From NCBI RefSeq assembly GCF_008180195.1, contig NZ_VTAV01000001.1, forward strand, positions 496,001 through 560,000: 64,000 bases of DNA, in the 5' to 3' direction. This DNA is from Sphingobacterium phlebotomi. GTDB taxonomy: Bacteria > Bacteroidota > Bacteroidia > Sphingobacteriales > Sphingobacteriaceae. A program made the translations under genes and the position numbers. Below the pieces are notes generated by a model. It ran no database searches. It was not told the DNA's origin and saw only the letters and a list, made by a program, of their open reading frames with translations. Numbering within the stretch: the stretch's first letter is position 1; every line of letters starts with the position of its first letter. Shown here piece by piece: positions 14,824 to 23,565 of this stretch.

Positions 14824-16242
14824 ATGAAACCATTAATTACTGTATTCCTCTTATGTATCGCTGTCGGTTTACATGCCGAAGTGCGCCTTTCTGCTATTTT
14901 TACCGATGGGATGGTCTTGCAGCAGCAAAAAAACGTTCCGATTTGGGGTTGGGCAGGGAAAGGGGCAACCGTATCTGTAGGAACTTCCTGGAATCAGAAA
15001 ACATATAAGGTCAAAGCAAATGAAAAGGGTATTTGGCGTGTATTTATTCAAACGCCGGAAGCAGGAGGCTCATATAATATTCAGGTTTCTGAAGGCAATA
15101 CCATAACGTTACAGGATGTATTAATAGGGGAGGTATGGTTGTGTTCGGGACAATCCAATATGGAAATGCCGTTGAAGGGTTATCCCGCACAGCCCATCAT
15201 CGGCAGCACGGAGGCTATTCTCGAATCGCAGGATGAACAGCTACGCCTATACACGGTGCCGCGAAATCCTTTGTTGAAGCCGGCAGACGACAGCAAACCA
15301 TCGCAATGGAAGAAAGCTAGTCCGGAGGATGTCGCTAATTTCAGTGCGACAGCGTATTTCTTTGGGCAACGGCTACGGAAAATATTAAAGGTACCCGTAG
15401 GGCTTATCCATAGTAGCTATGGCGGCTCCAATATAGAAGCGTGGATGGATGCAGCGTGGTTGGCAGATCTAACAGATATAGAAATTCCACAGCAGGAAGA
15501 AGGACTGAAAGATAAAAATAGGCAACCGACGATGTTGTATAACGGGATGATTAACCCCATAGCAGGTTATGGTATAAAAGGTATCATCTGGTATCAGGGC
15601 GAATCGAACTATGAAAGACCCGATCAATATGAGGTATTATTTCCGAGAATGGTCGTCAAGTATCGGGAGTTGTGGGGGGATGATACCTTGCCTTTTTACT
15701 ATGTGCAAATCGCCCCCTTTGACTACGCATCCCTACCACCGTACTATGTTGGCGGAAAATATAATTCTGCTTTTATAAGGGATGCACAACGGAAATCTCT
15801 AGCTAAAATACCGCATTCGGGGATGGCAGTCACCATGGATTTGGGAGAACTTAACTGTATACACCCGGCGAAAAAGAAAGAAGGAGCCGACCGTTTGGCA
15901 TTACTAGCTTTAGGTGATACCTATGGTATCAACGGATTGAATCACAGAAGTCCGGTTTATGAGCGTACGGAGGTACAGGGTAGCACCGTTGTCGTACAAT
16001 TTAATGATGCGCCTTTGGGACTGACCTCGTTTGGAAAAGAAATAAAGACCTTTGAAATTGCGGGGGAAGACAAGGTCTTCCGACCAGCAAATGCCATTGT
16101 GAAGGGCAAGGCCGTGATTGTATCCTCACCGCACGTCGCTAAACCTGTCGCCGTGCGTTATGCATTTAAGGATTTTGTAATGGGAGATTTGTTTGGTGTT
16201 AATGGTCTTCCGGTAAGTTCATTCCGAACCGATGATTGGTGA
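14824..16242 (+). CDS. Sialate O-acetylesterase-like SGNH hydrolase, exported
   Basis: 472 residues with a signal peptide ending G-L-H-A. The nucleophile serine is Ser108 in L-C-S-G-Q-S-N-M-E. A second conserved block Y-Q-G-E-S-N-Y follows near residue 260, and the catalytic histidine is in N-C-I-H-P-A-K. These are the marks of the sialate O-acetylesterase branch of the SGNH superfamily. In pectin loci such enzymes usually remove acetyl groups from galacturonate or rhamnose residues so that lyases and rhamnosidases can work. The reading frame extends upstream to a GTG at 14782, but the ATG at 14824 starts a proper signal peptide. It is the last gene of the tight glycosidase run; a 267-nt structured gap follows. 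Confidence 0.88.
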   Translation: MKPLITVFLLCIAVGLHAEVRLSAIFTDGMVLQQQKNVPIWGWAGKGATVSVGTSWNQKTYKVKANEKGIWRVFIQTPEAGGSYNIQVSEGNTITLQDVLIGEVWLCSGQSNMEMPLKGYPAQPIIGSTEAILESQDEQLRLYTVPRNPLLKPADDSKPSQWKKASPEDVANFSATAYFFGQRLRKILKVPVGLIHSSYGGSNIEAWMDAAWLADLTDIEIPQQEEGLKDKNRQPTMLYNGMINPIAGYGIKGIIWYQGESNYERPDQYEVLFPRMVVKYRELWGDDTLPFYYVQIAPFDYASLPPYYVGGKYNSAFIRDAQRKSLAKIPHSGMAVTMDLGELNCIHPAKKKEGADRLALLALGDTYGINGLNHRSPVYERTEVQGSTVVVQFNDAPLGLTSFGKEIKTFEIAGEDKVFRPANAIVKGKAVIVSSPHVAKPVAVRYAFKDFVMGDLFGVNGLPVSSFRTDDW

Positions 16243-16250
16243 TTTTTTTT

Positions 16251-16403
16251 CCACTTTTGACCGCAAAAGTGGAGCAAACCGAGCGAAGCGAGCTCATGAA
16301 CACCCAAATGAAAACGTGTTCATAAACTCGTCACTTCGGATATTTGACAGGAAGGGATAGTACTAAGGATGAGTTTGTGCAGTTGTCAAATATCCGGAGG
16401 TGA
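16251..16403. repeat. Three consecutive inverted repeats in an intergenic gap
   Basis: Three stem-loops follow each other without overlap. The first has 8-bp perfect arms (16251-16258 with 16265-16272). The second has 15-nt arms with two mismatches (16289-16303 with 16316-16330). The third has about 19-nt arms with one small imperfection around a ~34-nt loop (16331-16349 with 16384-16403). No T-tract follows the first stem, so it is not a plain terminator. The layout resembles a repetitive extragenic palindrome cluster or a small non-autonomous mobile element, but I cannot test whether copies exist elsewhere. Confidence 0.55.
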
Positions 16404-16509
16404 CTTTAGGTGTTAATTAGGGTTTATTGCAATGCCTTGTAAGGTTTTTTTTTATCAAGAAAGGAAGATGCGTGATAGGTGAAGGATACAAACAATGAAA
16501 TAGTATAAA

Positions 16510-18831
16510 ATGAATCAATTAAGATATATAGTTATTTTGATATGTTGTATCCTGCTGGCTGCTAAAGTACATGCACAGGAGTTTAAGTGGGAAGATTATT
16601 ATATCACTTGGGATAAACCGAGTAAACATTCCGGAGAATCCATGCCATTGGGCGGAGGCGATATCGGGCTGAATGTATGGGTAGAAAATGGGGATATTCT
16701 TTTTTATTTAGGCAAATCGGGTGCGTTCGATGAAAACAACACGTTATTGAAGCTCGGTCGGGTACGGCTAAAACTTTATCCGAACCCGTTTGAAGGTAAA
16801 GTATTCAAACAACAACTGCAGGTTGACAAGGGACAGGTGGTTATTTCAGGCGAAAGCAACAGTGCAAAGGCGGAAGTAACATTATGGGTGGATGTGGAGC
16901 GTCCGAATGTCTATGTGGATGTACACGCGAATAAAAAGATTGACGTAGAAGCATCCTATGAAAACTGGCGGCATAAGGAGCGTTATCCTAAGAAACGGGA
17001 AAATAACGCAAACTCCTGGAAATGGGCACCTCCACACGAGGTGGTTACGAAGCGTGATAGTGTTAATGCTGTAGATAATAAGGTTGTCTTTTTTCATCAA
17101 AATACCGATAGTACCGTGTTTGACATTGTTGTGCGGCAACAGGGTATGGAAGCGGTTAAGGATTCTTTGTATAATCCGCTGGCGGATTTGGTATCAGGGG
17201 GTATGTTGCAAGGGAAGGATTTTCATTTTATCGAACAACGCTCCGGCAAATATATGGATACCGATTACAACGCTTGGGTACTGAAAAGTAAGAAACCGGT
17301 GACGAAACATGATTTACAGGTCTCGTTACATGTGGCAGGGCCTGTATCTATAGCCGAATGGCGGCAAGGGGTGGATGTCTTGTCGAATCCTAGCGAATCC
17401 AAAGCCCATATCAAGCGTAAAAACTTGAACTGGTGGCGTGCTTTCTGGAAAAGGAGTTATATCCGGATACAGCCTACGAAACCTCATGCGGAAAATGAAA
17501 GTTGGCAGGTCGGACGTAATTATCAACTTTTCCGTTTTATGCTGGCAGCGAATGCGTATGGCGAATATCCAACAAAATTTAATGGCGGACTATTTACGTA
17601 TGATCCATCGTCTATTGACAGCACGATGAACTTCACACCCGATTTCCGAAATTGGGGAGGAGGAACACATACGGCACAGAATCAGCGTCTGGTGTATTGG
17701 CCGATGTTAAAAAGTGGCGACTTTGATATGATGCCCGCGCAATTTAAGTTTTACCAACGGATACAACGTAATGCAGAATGGCGATCGAACATATACTGGG
17801 GGCATAGCGGAGCCAGTTTTACGGAACAGATAGAAAATTTCGGACTACCTAATCCAGCAGAATATAATTGGAAGCGACCAAAAGATTACGATAAAGGGCT
17901 GGAATACAATGCTTGGCTAGAATACCAATGGGATACCGTATTGGAGTTTTGCATGATGATGTTGGAAACAGCAAATTATCACGATGCAGATGTGCGTCCC
18001 TATATTCCTTTTATAGAGAGTTGTCTGCGTTTCTTCGACGAGCATTATCAATATCGAGCTCGTCAACTAGGAAGTAAAATTTTAGATCAGAACGGTCATT
18101 TGATTTTTTACCCCGGCTCTTCTGCAGAAACCTATAAAATGGCGTACAATGCATCGACGACGGTAGCTGCATTGCAAGAAGTTACCCGAAGGATGTTGTC
18201 ACTTTCCGCAGCAGTGGTAAATGATTCATTACGAACTTATATGGAGGAATTCCAGCGAAAGATACCGCCTTTACCCACTAGAGTGCTAAATGGGAAGAAA
18301 ATGTTGGCACCGGCTGAAATATGGGCTCGAATTAATAATACAGAAGCACCACAGCTATATGGTGTATATCCCTGGGGAATCTATGGGATTGGCAAACCGG
18401 ATATAGACATAGCGCTGAATACCTTTCATCATGATCCCGACGTTTTAAAATTCCGAAGCCATGTGGGGTGGAAACAAGATAACATCTTCGCCGCACGCCT
18501 GGGACTGACCGAGGAGGCTAAGAAATTTACGACACTTAAATTAAAAAATGCGGATCGGCGATTTCCCACCTTTTGGGGGCCGGGTTTCGATTGGGTGCCG
18601 GATCATAACTGGGGAGGATCGGGCATGATTGGTCTGCAAGAAATGTTGTTGCAAACCGCCGACGACAAACTCTATCTTTTTCCGGCATGGCCAGCAGAAT
18701 GGGATGTTGATTTCAAACTTCACGCACCAAAGCAAACCACGGTCGAAGGCAAACTACGGAATGGAAAGTTAATCGATTTACAGGTGCTACCAAAAGAACG
18801 AACAAAAGATGTCGTTAACATGCTAGAATAG
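16510..18831 (+). CDS. DUF5703-domain protein, probable exported glycoside hydrolase
   Basis: 773 residues with a signal peptide ending K-V-H-A-Q. The N-terminal ~270 residues match the DUF5703 pattern: W-D-K-P-S, M-P-L-G-G-G-D-I-G-L-N-V-W-V, then a sandwich-like region. The C-terminal half is rich in helices with conserved tryptophans (G-F-D-W-V-P-D-H-N-W-G-G-S-G, near residue 695) and looks like an (alpha/alpha)6 barrel as in GH95-like enzymes. I cannot name a reaction. Its position between pectin glycosidases and the rhamnose operon suggests that it removes a further side-chain sugar. It is separated from the esterase by the hairpin-rich gap and from rhaT by 146 nt, so it may be independently transcribed. 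Confidence 0.75.
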   Translation: MNQLRYIVILICCILLAAKVHAQEFKWEDYYITWDKPSKHSGESMPLGGGDIGLNVWVENGDILFYLGKSGAFDENNTLLKLGRVRLKLYPNPFEGKVFKQQLQVDKGQVVISGESNSAKAEVTLWVDVERPNVYVDVHANKKIDVEASYENWRHKERYPKKRENNANSWKWAPPHEVVTKRDSVNAVDNKVVFFHQNTDSTVFDIVVRQQGMEAVKDSLYNPLADLVSGGMLQGKDFHFIEQRSGKYMDTDYNAWVLKSKKPVTKHDLQVSLHVAGPVSIAEWRQGVDVLSNPSESKAHIKRKNLNWWRAFWKRSYIRIQPTKPHAENESWQVGRNYQLFRFMLAANAYGEYPTKFNGGLFTYDPSSIDSTMNFTPDFRNWGGGTHTAQNQRLVYWPMLKSGDFDMMPAQFKFYQRIQRNAEWRSNIYWGHSGASFTEQIENFGLPNPAEYNWKRPKDYDKGLEYNAWLEYQWDTVLEFCMMMLETANYHDADVRPYIPFIESCLRFFDEHYQYRARQLGSKILDQNGHLIFYPGSSAETYKMAYNASTTVAALQEVTRRMLSLSAAVVNDSLRTYMEEFQRKIPPLPTRVLNGKKMLAPAEIWARINNTEAPQLYGVYPWGIYGIGKPDIDIALNTFHHDPDVLKFRSHVGWKQDNIFAARLGLTEEAKKFTTLKLKNADRRFPTFWGPGFDWVPDHNWGGSGMIGLQEMLLQTADDKLYLFPAWPAEWDVDFKLHAPKQTTVEGKLRNGKLIDLQVLPKERTKDVVNMLE

Positions 18832-18977
18832 CGTTAGGCAGTCTCTTCTCGGGTTCATTGCTCGTCATTCATCACCCATAGCTGTTTATACATGACAGAA
18901 CAGAACAGTTTTCTATAATATTCCCTTTACCTTAGAAAATTGTTATATATGATCTATACTATTATAATACATAATTT

Positions 18978-20051
18978 ATGAATGCATTAGCAGGTGTTTT
19001 ATTCCATTTTATTGGTGGTTTTGCATCGGGAAGTTTCTATGTTCCCTATAAAAAAGTAAGAAATTGGTCGTGGGAATCGATGTGGATTCTGGGTGGACTG
19101 TTTTCCTGGATTATCGTTCCGCCATTAGCAGCTTGGTTGACCATACCAAATTTCGGAGACATCATTCGGGAAGCGGGTTCTTCAACACTTGGCTATACAT
19201 ACTTATTTGGGCTGCTTTGGGGAATTGGTGGTTTGACCTATGGACTCGGTGTCCGCTATCTCGGTGTTTCGTTAGGAAGCAGTGTGATGTTGGGTTTGAG
19301 TATGGTATTTGGTTCGCTGATGCCGGCTATTTATTATTTTTTCAATCAATCACCTGGAAAGCACGGTATTGATTATTTCTTTACCACAAATGCCGGGATT
19401 TGCGTGATGGTGGGCCTTCTGGTCTGTGTTGTGGGGATATATCTCTGTGGTCGAGCTGGTTTCCTCAAAGAAAGAAGCTTAGCCACGCTCTCTGCTGAGG
19501 CAAAATCAGATTACAATTTTGGGGTAGGTATTGTTGTCGCTATCGTTTCGGGTGTATTGAGTGCCTGTTTTAACTTTGGTATCGAAGCCGGGAAACCGAT
19601 GGCAGATGTTGCTAATCAGATTTGGAAGGCGGCAAACCCGAATCAGGGAGAATTTCTGTACCAAAATAATGTAAGTTATGTTGTCATCCTGTGGGGAGGT
19701 TTCACGACCAATGTCATTTGGTGTCTCTACTTATTGACGAAAAATAAAACATTCTCCGATTATACCAAGAAAACTGCTCCACTGCGAAAGAATCTTTTAT
19801 TATGTGCTTTAGCTGGAACAACATGGTATCTGCAGTTTTTCTTCTATGGTATGGGGGAAAGCCGTCTTGGAAACGGAGCAAGTTCCTGGATATTGCACAT
19901 GGCATTTATCATCTTGATTGCCAATGCCTGGGGTGTGATCTTAAAAGAGTGGAAAGGCGTAAATAAATCAACCTATACCGCTATTATAGCCGGTATCGTG
20001 ACGATTATCCTGTCTATTTGTATCGTCGGATTAGCAAAAACATTAGAATAA
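18978..20051 (+). CDS. rhaT: L-rhamnose/proton symporter
   Basis: 357 residues with about ten membrane helices. The N-terminus (F-H-F-I-G-G-F-A-S-G-S-F-Y-V-P-Y-K-K-V) and L-W-G-I-G-G-L-T-Y-G-L-G-V-R-Y-L-G are diagnostic of RhaT, the dedicated L-rhamnose/H+ symporter. A long central loop around residues 160-230 is usual for the family. It imports rhamnose released in the periplasm by the GH78 and GH106 enzymes. It heads the catabolic operon: the aldolase fusion begins 27 nt later. The 146-nt leader contains repeated ACAGA/ACAGT pentamers near 18895-18912, but I cannot assign an operator. No AraC- or GntR-type rhamnose regulator is seen nearby. Confidence 0.93.
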   Translation: MNALAGVLFHFIGGFASGSFYVPYKKVRNWSWESMWILGGLFSWIIVPPLAAWLTIPNFGDIIREAGSSTLGYTYLFGLLWGIGGLTYGLGVRYLGVSLGSSVMLGLSMVFGSLMPAIYYFFNQSPGKHGIDYFFTTNAGICVMVGLLVCVVGIYLCGRAGFLKERSLATLSAEAKSDYNFGVGIVVAIVSGVLSACFNFGIEAGKPMADVANQIWKAANPNQGEFLYQNNVSYVVILWGGFTTNVIWCLYLLTKNKTFSDYTKKTAPLRKNLLLCALAGTTWYLQFFFYGMGESRLGNGASSWILHMAFIILIANAWGVILKEWKGVNKSTYTAIIAGIVTIILSICIVGLAKTLE

Positions 20052-20078
20052 TAAAATAATATCAAAATTTATAGAGCC

Positions 20079-22187
20079 GTGAAAGAATACAAACATGTAA
20101 ACTATCTATGGGATGAACAAAAAGCAAAATCATTAGAAGGTGATGAAGTTGCTTTATTGTTGTATCGCTCCAACTTGTTGGGGTCAGATTTACGAATTAC
20201 AAATTATGGCGGTGGAAATACATCGTGTAAAACAATTGATAAAGATCCATTGACGGGCGAGGAAGTGGAAGTGATGTGGATCAAAGGTTCCGGTGGAGAT
20301 ATCGGTACACTAAAGAAATCTGGATTAGCCGCGTTGTATGTGGAGCGTTTGCGTAATCTGGAAAATGTATACCGTGGTATCGAGCACGAAGATGAAATGG
20401 TGGAGCTGTTCAACCACTGTATCTATGATTTGGCCTCAAAAGCACCGTCGATTGATACACCATTGCATGGTTTTCTTCCGTTCAAGCATATTGACCATTT
20501 GCATCCGGATGCAGCAATTGCGATTGCGGCGGCAAAAGATGGAAAGAAAATTACGCAAGAGCTTTTCAGTGGTACGATTGGCTGGGTAGAATGGCAGAAA
20601 CCGGGATTTGATCTAGGATTGCAATTACGAGCTTGTTTGGAAGAAAATCCAGGTATTCGTGGCATCATGTTAGGTTCACATGGACTGTTTACCTGGGGTG
20701 ATACGGCTTATGAAAGTTATGTGAACTCACTGGACGTTATTGAAACCTGTGCGGAATATCTCGCACAAAACTACGGTAAAACGAGGCCGGTGTTTGGCGG
20801 ACAAAAGATCGAAAGCCTTCCAGCTGACGCTCGTCGGGAACAAGCTGCAAAATTAGCGCCCGTTTTAAGAGGATTCTGTTCGAGCGAACGTCACATGATC
20901 GGTCATTTTACGGATGATGAAAAAGTACTCGAATATATCAATTCAAACGATTTGGAGCGTCTAGCTCCGTTGGGGACGAGCTGTCCGGATCACTTTTTAC
21001 GGACAAAAATACAACCCCTTATCTTAAACTTGGATAAAGGTGCAGATTTGAGCGATGTAGAAGCTGTAAAAGCTCAGCTAGAGCCGTTGTTTGAAGACTA
21101 CCGGGTGATGTATACCGAGTATTACGATACTTGTAAGCACCCAAATAGTCCGGCTATTCGCGATAGGAACCCAGTTATTATCTTGTATCCAGGTGTAGGT
21201 ATGTTTGCCTTTGCAAAAGATAAGCAAACGGCACGGGTAGCAGCGGAATTCTACATCAACGCGATCAATGTGATGAAGGGATCTGAGGCTGTCAGTGAAT
21301 ATACATCATTACCTAGACAAGAAGCCTTTAATATCGAATATTGGTTATTGGAAGAAGCGAAACTACAACGTATGCCGAAGCCGAAGGCATTATCCGGCAA
21401 GATTGCGTTAGTTACGGGAAGTGCAGGTGGAATTGGTAAAGCGATCGCGAAAAAATTCGCGAATGAAGGTGCCGTCGTCCTATTGAACGATTTAAATGCA
21501 GAACGACTTGAAGGGGCTAAGCAAGAATTTATCGATTTGTTTGGAAAGGATGCGGTAGCTACCGCTGTGTTAGATGTTACCAACCAAGAGCAAATAGAGG
21601 AAGCATTAAAAGAAGCTGCTTTAGCTTTTGGTGGCGTGGATATTGTGGTAAACAATGCCGGCTTGTCTATTTCTAAATCCATCGAAGATCATACACAGAA
21701 AGACTGGAACTTGCTATACGATGTATTAGTGAAAGGTCAGTTCTTAGTGACACAAGGTGCTACAAAAGTATTAAAAGCCCAAAATGTTGGTGGGGATATT
21801 GTCAATATCGTTAGTAAGAATGCCTTGGTAAGCGGACCGAACAACGCTGGGTATGGTAGTGCAAAAGCTGCACAGCTTCACCTTAGCCGTTTAAATGCAG
21901 CAGAACTGGGAGCAGCGAAGATTCGTGTGAACGTGGTGAATCCAGATGCGGTTATCTCTGATAGCAATATCTGGGCAGGTGGATGGGCAGAAGGCCGTGC
22001 CAAAGCTTACGGTATTACGGTTGAGGAATTACCAGCATACTATGCAAAACGTACTTTATTAAACGAAATTATTTTACCGGATGATATTGCCAATGCTTGC
22101 TTTGCCTTTGTCGGTGGTAACTTGAATAAATCGACAGGTAATGTACTCAACGTTGATGGCGGTGTAGCGATGGCATTCGTACGTTAG
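20079..22187 (+). CDS. rhaD: Bifunctional rhamnulose-1-phosphate aldolase / lactaldehyde dehydrogenase (aldolase-SDR fusion)
   Basis: 702 residues with two domains. Residues 1-400 are a class II aldolase with the metal-binding H-I-D-H-L-H cluster at 137-142 and G-S-H-G-L-F near 200. Residues ~425-702 are a short-chain dehydrogenase with the cofactor loop T-G-S-A-G-G-I-G near 445-452 and the catalytic Tyr592/Lys596 pair (Y-G-S-A-K). The fusion splits rhamnulose-1-phosphate into dihydroxyacetone phosphate and L-lactaldehyde and then oxidises or reduces the aldehyde. In Bacillus subtilis the equivalent protein is called RhaEW. The start codon is GTG at 20079; no in-frame ATG is available upstream after rhaT. 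The gene lies 27 nt after rhaT and 22 nt before the isomerase gene. Confidence 0.92.
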   Translation: MKEYKHVNYLWDEQKAKSLEGDEVALLLYRSNLLGSDLRITNYGGGNTSCKTIDKDPLTGEEVEVMWIKGSGGDIGTLKKSGLAALYVERLRNLENVYRGIEHEDEMVELFNHCIYDLASKAPSIDTPLHGFLPFKHIDHLHPDAAIAIAAAKDGKKITQELFSGTIGWVEWQKPGFDLGLQLRACLEENPGIRGIMLGSHGLFTWGDTAYESYVNSLDVIETCAEYLAQNYGKTRPVFGGQKIESLPADARREQAAKLAPVLRGFCSSERHMIGHFTDDEKVLEYINSNDLERLAPLGTSCPDHFLRTKIQPLILNLDKGADLSDVEAVKAQLEPLFEDYRVMYTEYYDTCKHPNSPAIRDRNPVIILYPGVGMFAFAKDKQTARVAAEFYINAINVMKGSEAVSEYTSLPRQEAFNIEYWLLEEAKLQRMPKPKALSGKIALVTGSAGGIGKAIAKKFANEGAVVLLNDLNAERLEGAKQEFIDLFGKDAVATAVLDVTNQEQIEEALKEAALAFGGVDIVVNNAGLSISKSIEDHTQKDWNLLYDVLVKGQFLVTQGATKVLKAQNVGGDIVNIVSKNALVSGPNNAGYGSAKAAQLHLSRLNAAELGAAKIRVNVVNPDAVISDSNIWAGGWAEGRAKAYGITVEELPAYYAKRTLLNEIILPDDIANACFAFVGGNLNKSTGNVLNVDGGVAMAFVR

Positions 22188-22209
22188 TTTTTTTACTTAA
22201 TTTTAAAAG

Positions 22210-23484
22210 ATGAAGCTAGATAATCAAACGATAGAACAACATAATCGGCAATTCGTGGAGAAGCACCAACGTGCTTTCTCCTATACCGCTGAAAACATAG
22301 CCAATGCCGAAGAGATATTGGATAAATTGCAACAATTCCAGATTGCTATACCCAGTTGGGCGTTAGGAACAGGTGGAACGCGCTTTGGCCGTTTTTCGGG
22401 TAAGGGTGAGCCCGGAACGTTAGAGCAGAAGATTGAAGATGTTGGATTATTGCACGCACTGAACCGTTCTAGCGGGGCTATTTCACTCCATATTCCATGG
22501 GATATTCCACAAGATGCCGAAAAGATAAAAGCACTTGCAGCTTCCCACGGTTTGGGTTTTGATGCAGTAAACTCCAATACGTTTCAAGATCAGCCTGGCC
22601 AAGAGCACAGTTACAAGTTTGGCTCTTTGCACCATGTTGATCCCAAAGTTCGTAAACAAGCGGTCGATCATAATATCGAAGTGATCAAACATGGTATAGC
22701 ATTAGGATCAAAAGCATTGACCGTTTGGTTGGCTGACGGTTCTTCCTTTCCGGGCCAGCTCAATTTTCGCGAGGCTTTCCAAAATACGTTAGAAAGTTTG
22801 AAAGAGATTTACAAACATTTGCCAGACGATTGGAAAATGTTCGTCGAATACAAGGCTTTCGAGCCACATTTTTATTCGACGACTATTGCAGACTGGGGAC
22901 AATCGCTATTACTAGCGAGTAAATTGGGTGACAAAGCTTATACGCTGGTGGATTTAGGGCATCACTTGCCTAATGCCAATATTGAGCAAATTGTTTCCTT
23001 GTTGTTGATGGAAGTCAAACTAGGCGGTTTCCATTTTAATGATAGTAAATATGCCGATGATGATTTGACGGCGGGTAGCATCAAACCCTATCAATTGTTC
23101 CTGATTTTCAGCGAGCTGGTGGAAGGAATGGATGCTCGTGGAATCGACCATGCTTCTGGCTTGGGTTGGATGATAGACGCATCACATAACTTAAAAGATC
23201 CATTGGTAGACTTACTGCAATCTGTAGAGGCCATTAAAATCGCGTATGCACAAGCGTTGTTGGTAGATCGTAAAGCGTTGAAAGAGGCGCAGCAACAAAA
23301 CAATATTGTGCGTGCACAGGAAATTTTGCAAGATGCATTTCGCACGGATGTGCGTCCATTGGTAGCAGAGGCGCGCTTGCGCCAAGGTGCAGCACTGAAT
23401 CCTGTTGCGTTATTCCATGAATTGGAGATTCGAAATAAGTTAATTGAAGAACGGGGCAGCAATACTGTAGCGACGGGATTATAA
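22210..23484 (+). CDS. rhaI: L-rhamnose isomerase, RhaI type
   Basis: 424 residues, cytoplasmic, converting L-rhamnose to L-rhamnulose. The sequence follows the xylose-isomerase-like TIM barrel of the RhaI type (as in Pseudomonas stutzeri and Gram-positive rhamnose operons), which is not the same as the enteric RhaA. Visible metal-ligand blocks are V-E-Y-K-A-F-E-P (about residue 214), T-L-V-D-L-G-H-H (about 245) and G-F-H-F-N-D (about 275). N-S-N-T-F-Q-D precedes them. It follows the aldolase fusion by 22 nt, so rhaT, the aldolase fusion and rhaI form one operon. The kinase gene follows after an 81-nt gap containing a perfect hairpin. Confidence 0.92.
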   Translation: MKLDNQTIEQHNRQFVEKHQRAFSYTAENIANAEEILDKLQQFQIAIPSWALGTGGTRFGRFSGKGEPGTLEQKIEDVGLLHALNRSSGAISLHIPWDIPQDAEKIKALAASHGLGFDAVNSNTFQDQPGQEHSYKFGSLHHVDPKVRKQAVDHNIEVIKHGIALGSKALTVWLADGSSFPGQLNFREAFQNTLESLKEIYKHLPDDWKMFVEYKAFEPHFYSTTIADWGQSLLLASKLGDKAYTLVDLGHHLPNANIEQIVSLLLMEVKLGGFHFNDSKYADDDLTAGSIKPYQLFLIFSELVEGMDARGIDHASGLGWMIDASHNLKDPLVDLLQSVEAIKIAYAQALLVDRKALKEAQQQNNIVRAQEILQDAFRTDVRPLVAEARLRQGAALNPVALFHELEIRNKLIEERGSNTVATGL

Positions 23485-23519
23485 TCTGATCCCGATCAAT
23501 AAATCACATTTTTTCAATA

Positions 23520-23539
23520 GATCCGCCTATTGGCGGATC
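23520..23539 (+). promoter_or_regulatory. Perfect hairpin between isomerase and kinase genes
   Basis: Arms of 8 bp (GATCCGCC at 23520-23527 and its complement at 23532-23539) around a TATT loop. Only a weak T-rich run follows, so it may be a poor terminator, an mRNA-processing or stability element, or an operator. It sits 26 nt before the kinase start codon. Confidence 0.5.
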
Positions 23540-23565
23540 ATCTTTAGATAATTTAAATTTTCAAA

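Noticed and set aside
16251-16272. Intrinsic terminator after the esterase gene
   Set aside because: The T-run lies before the stem on the + strand and there is none after it; on the minus strand the following bases are A-rich.
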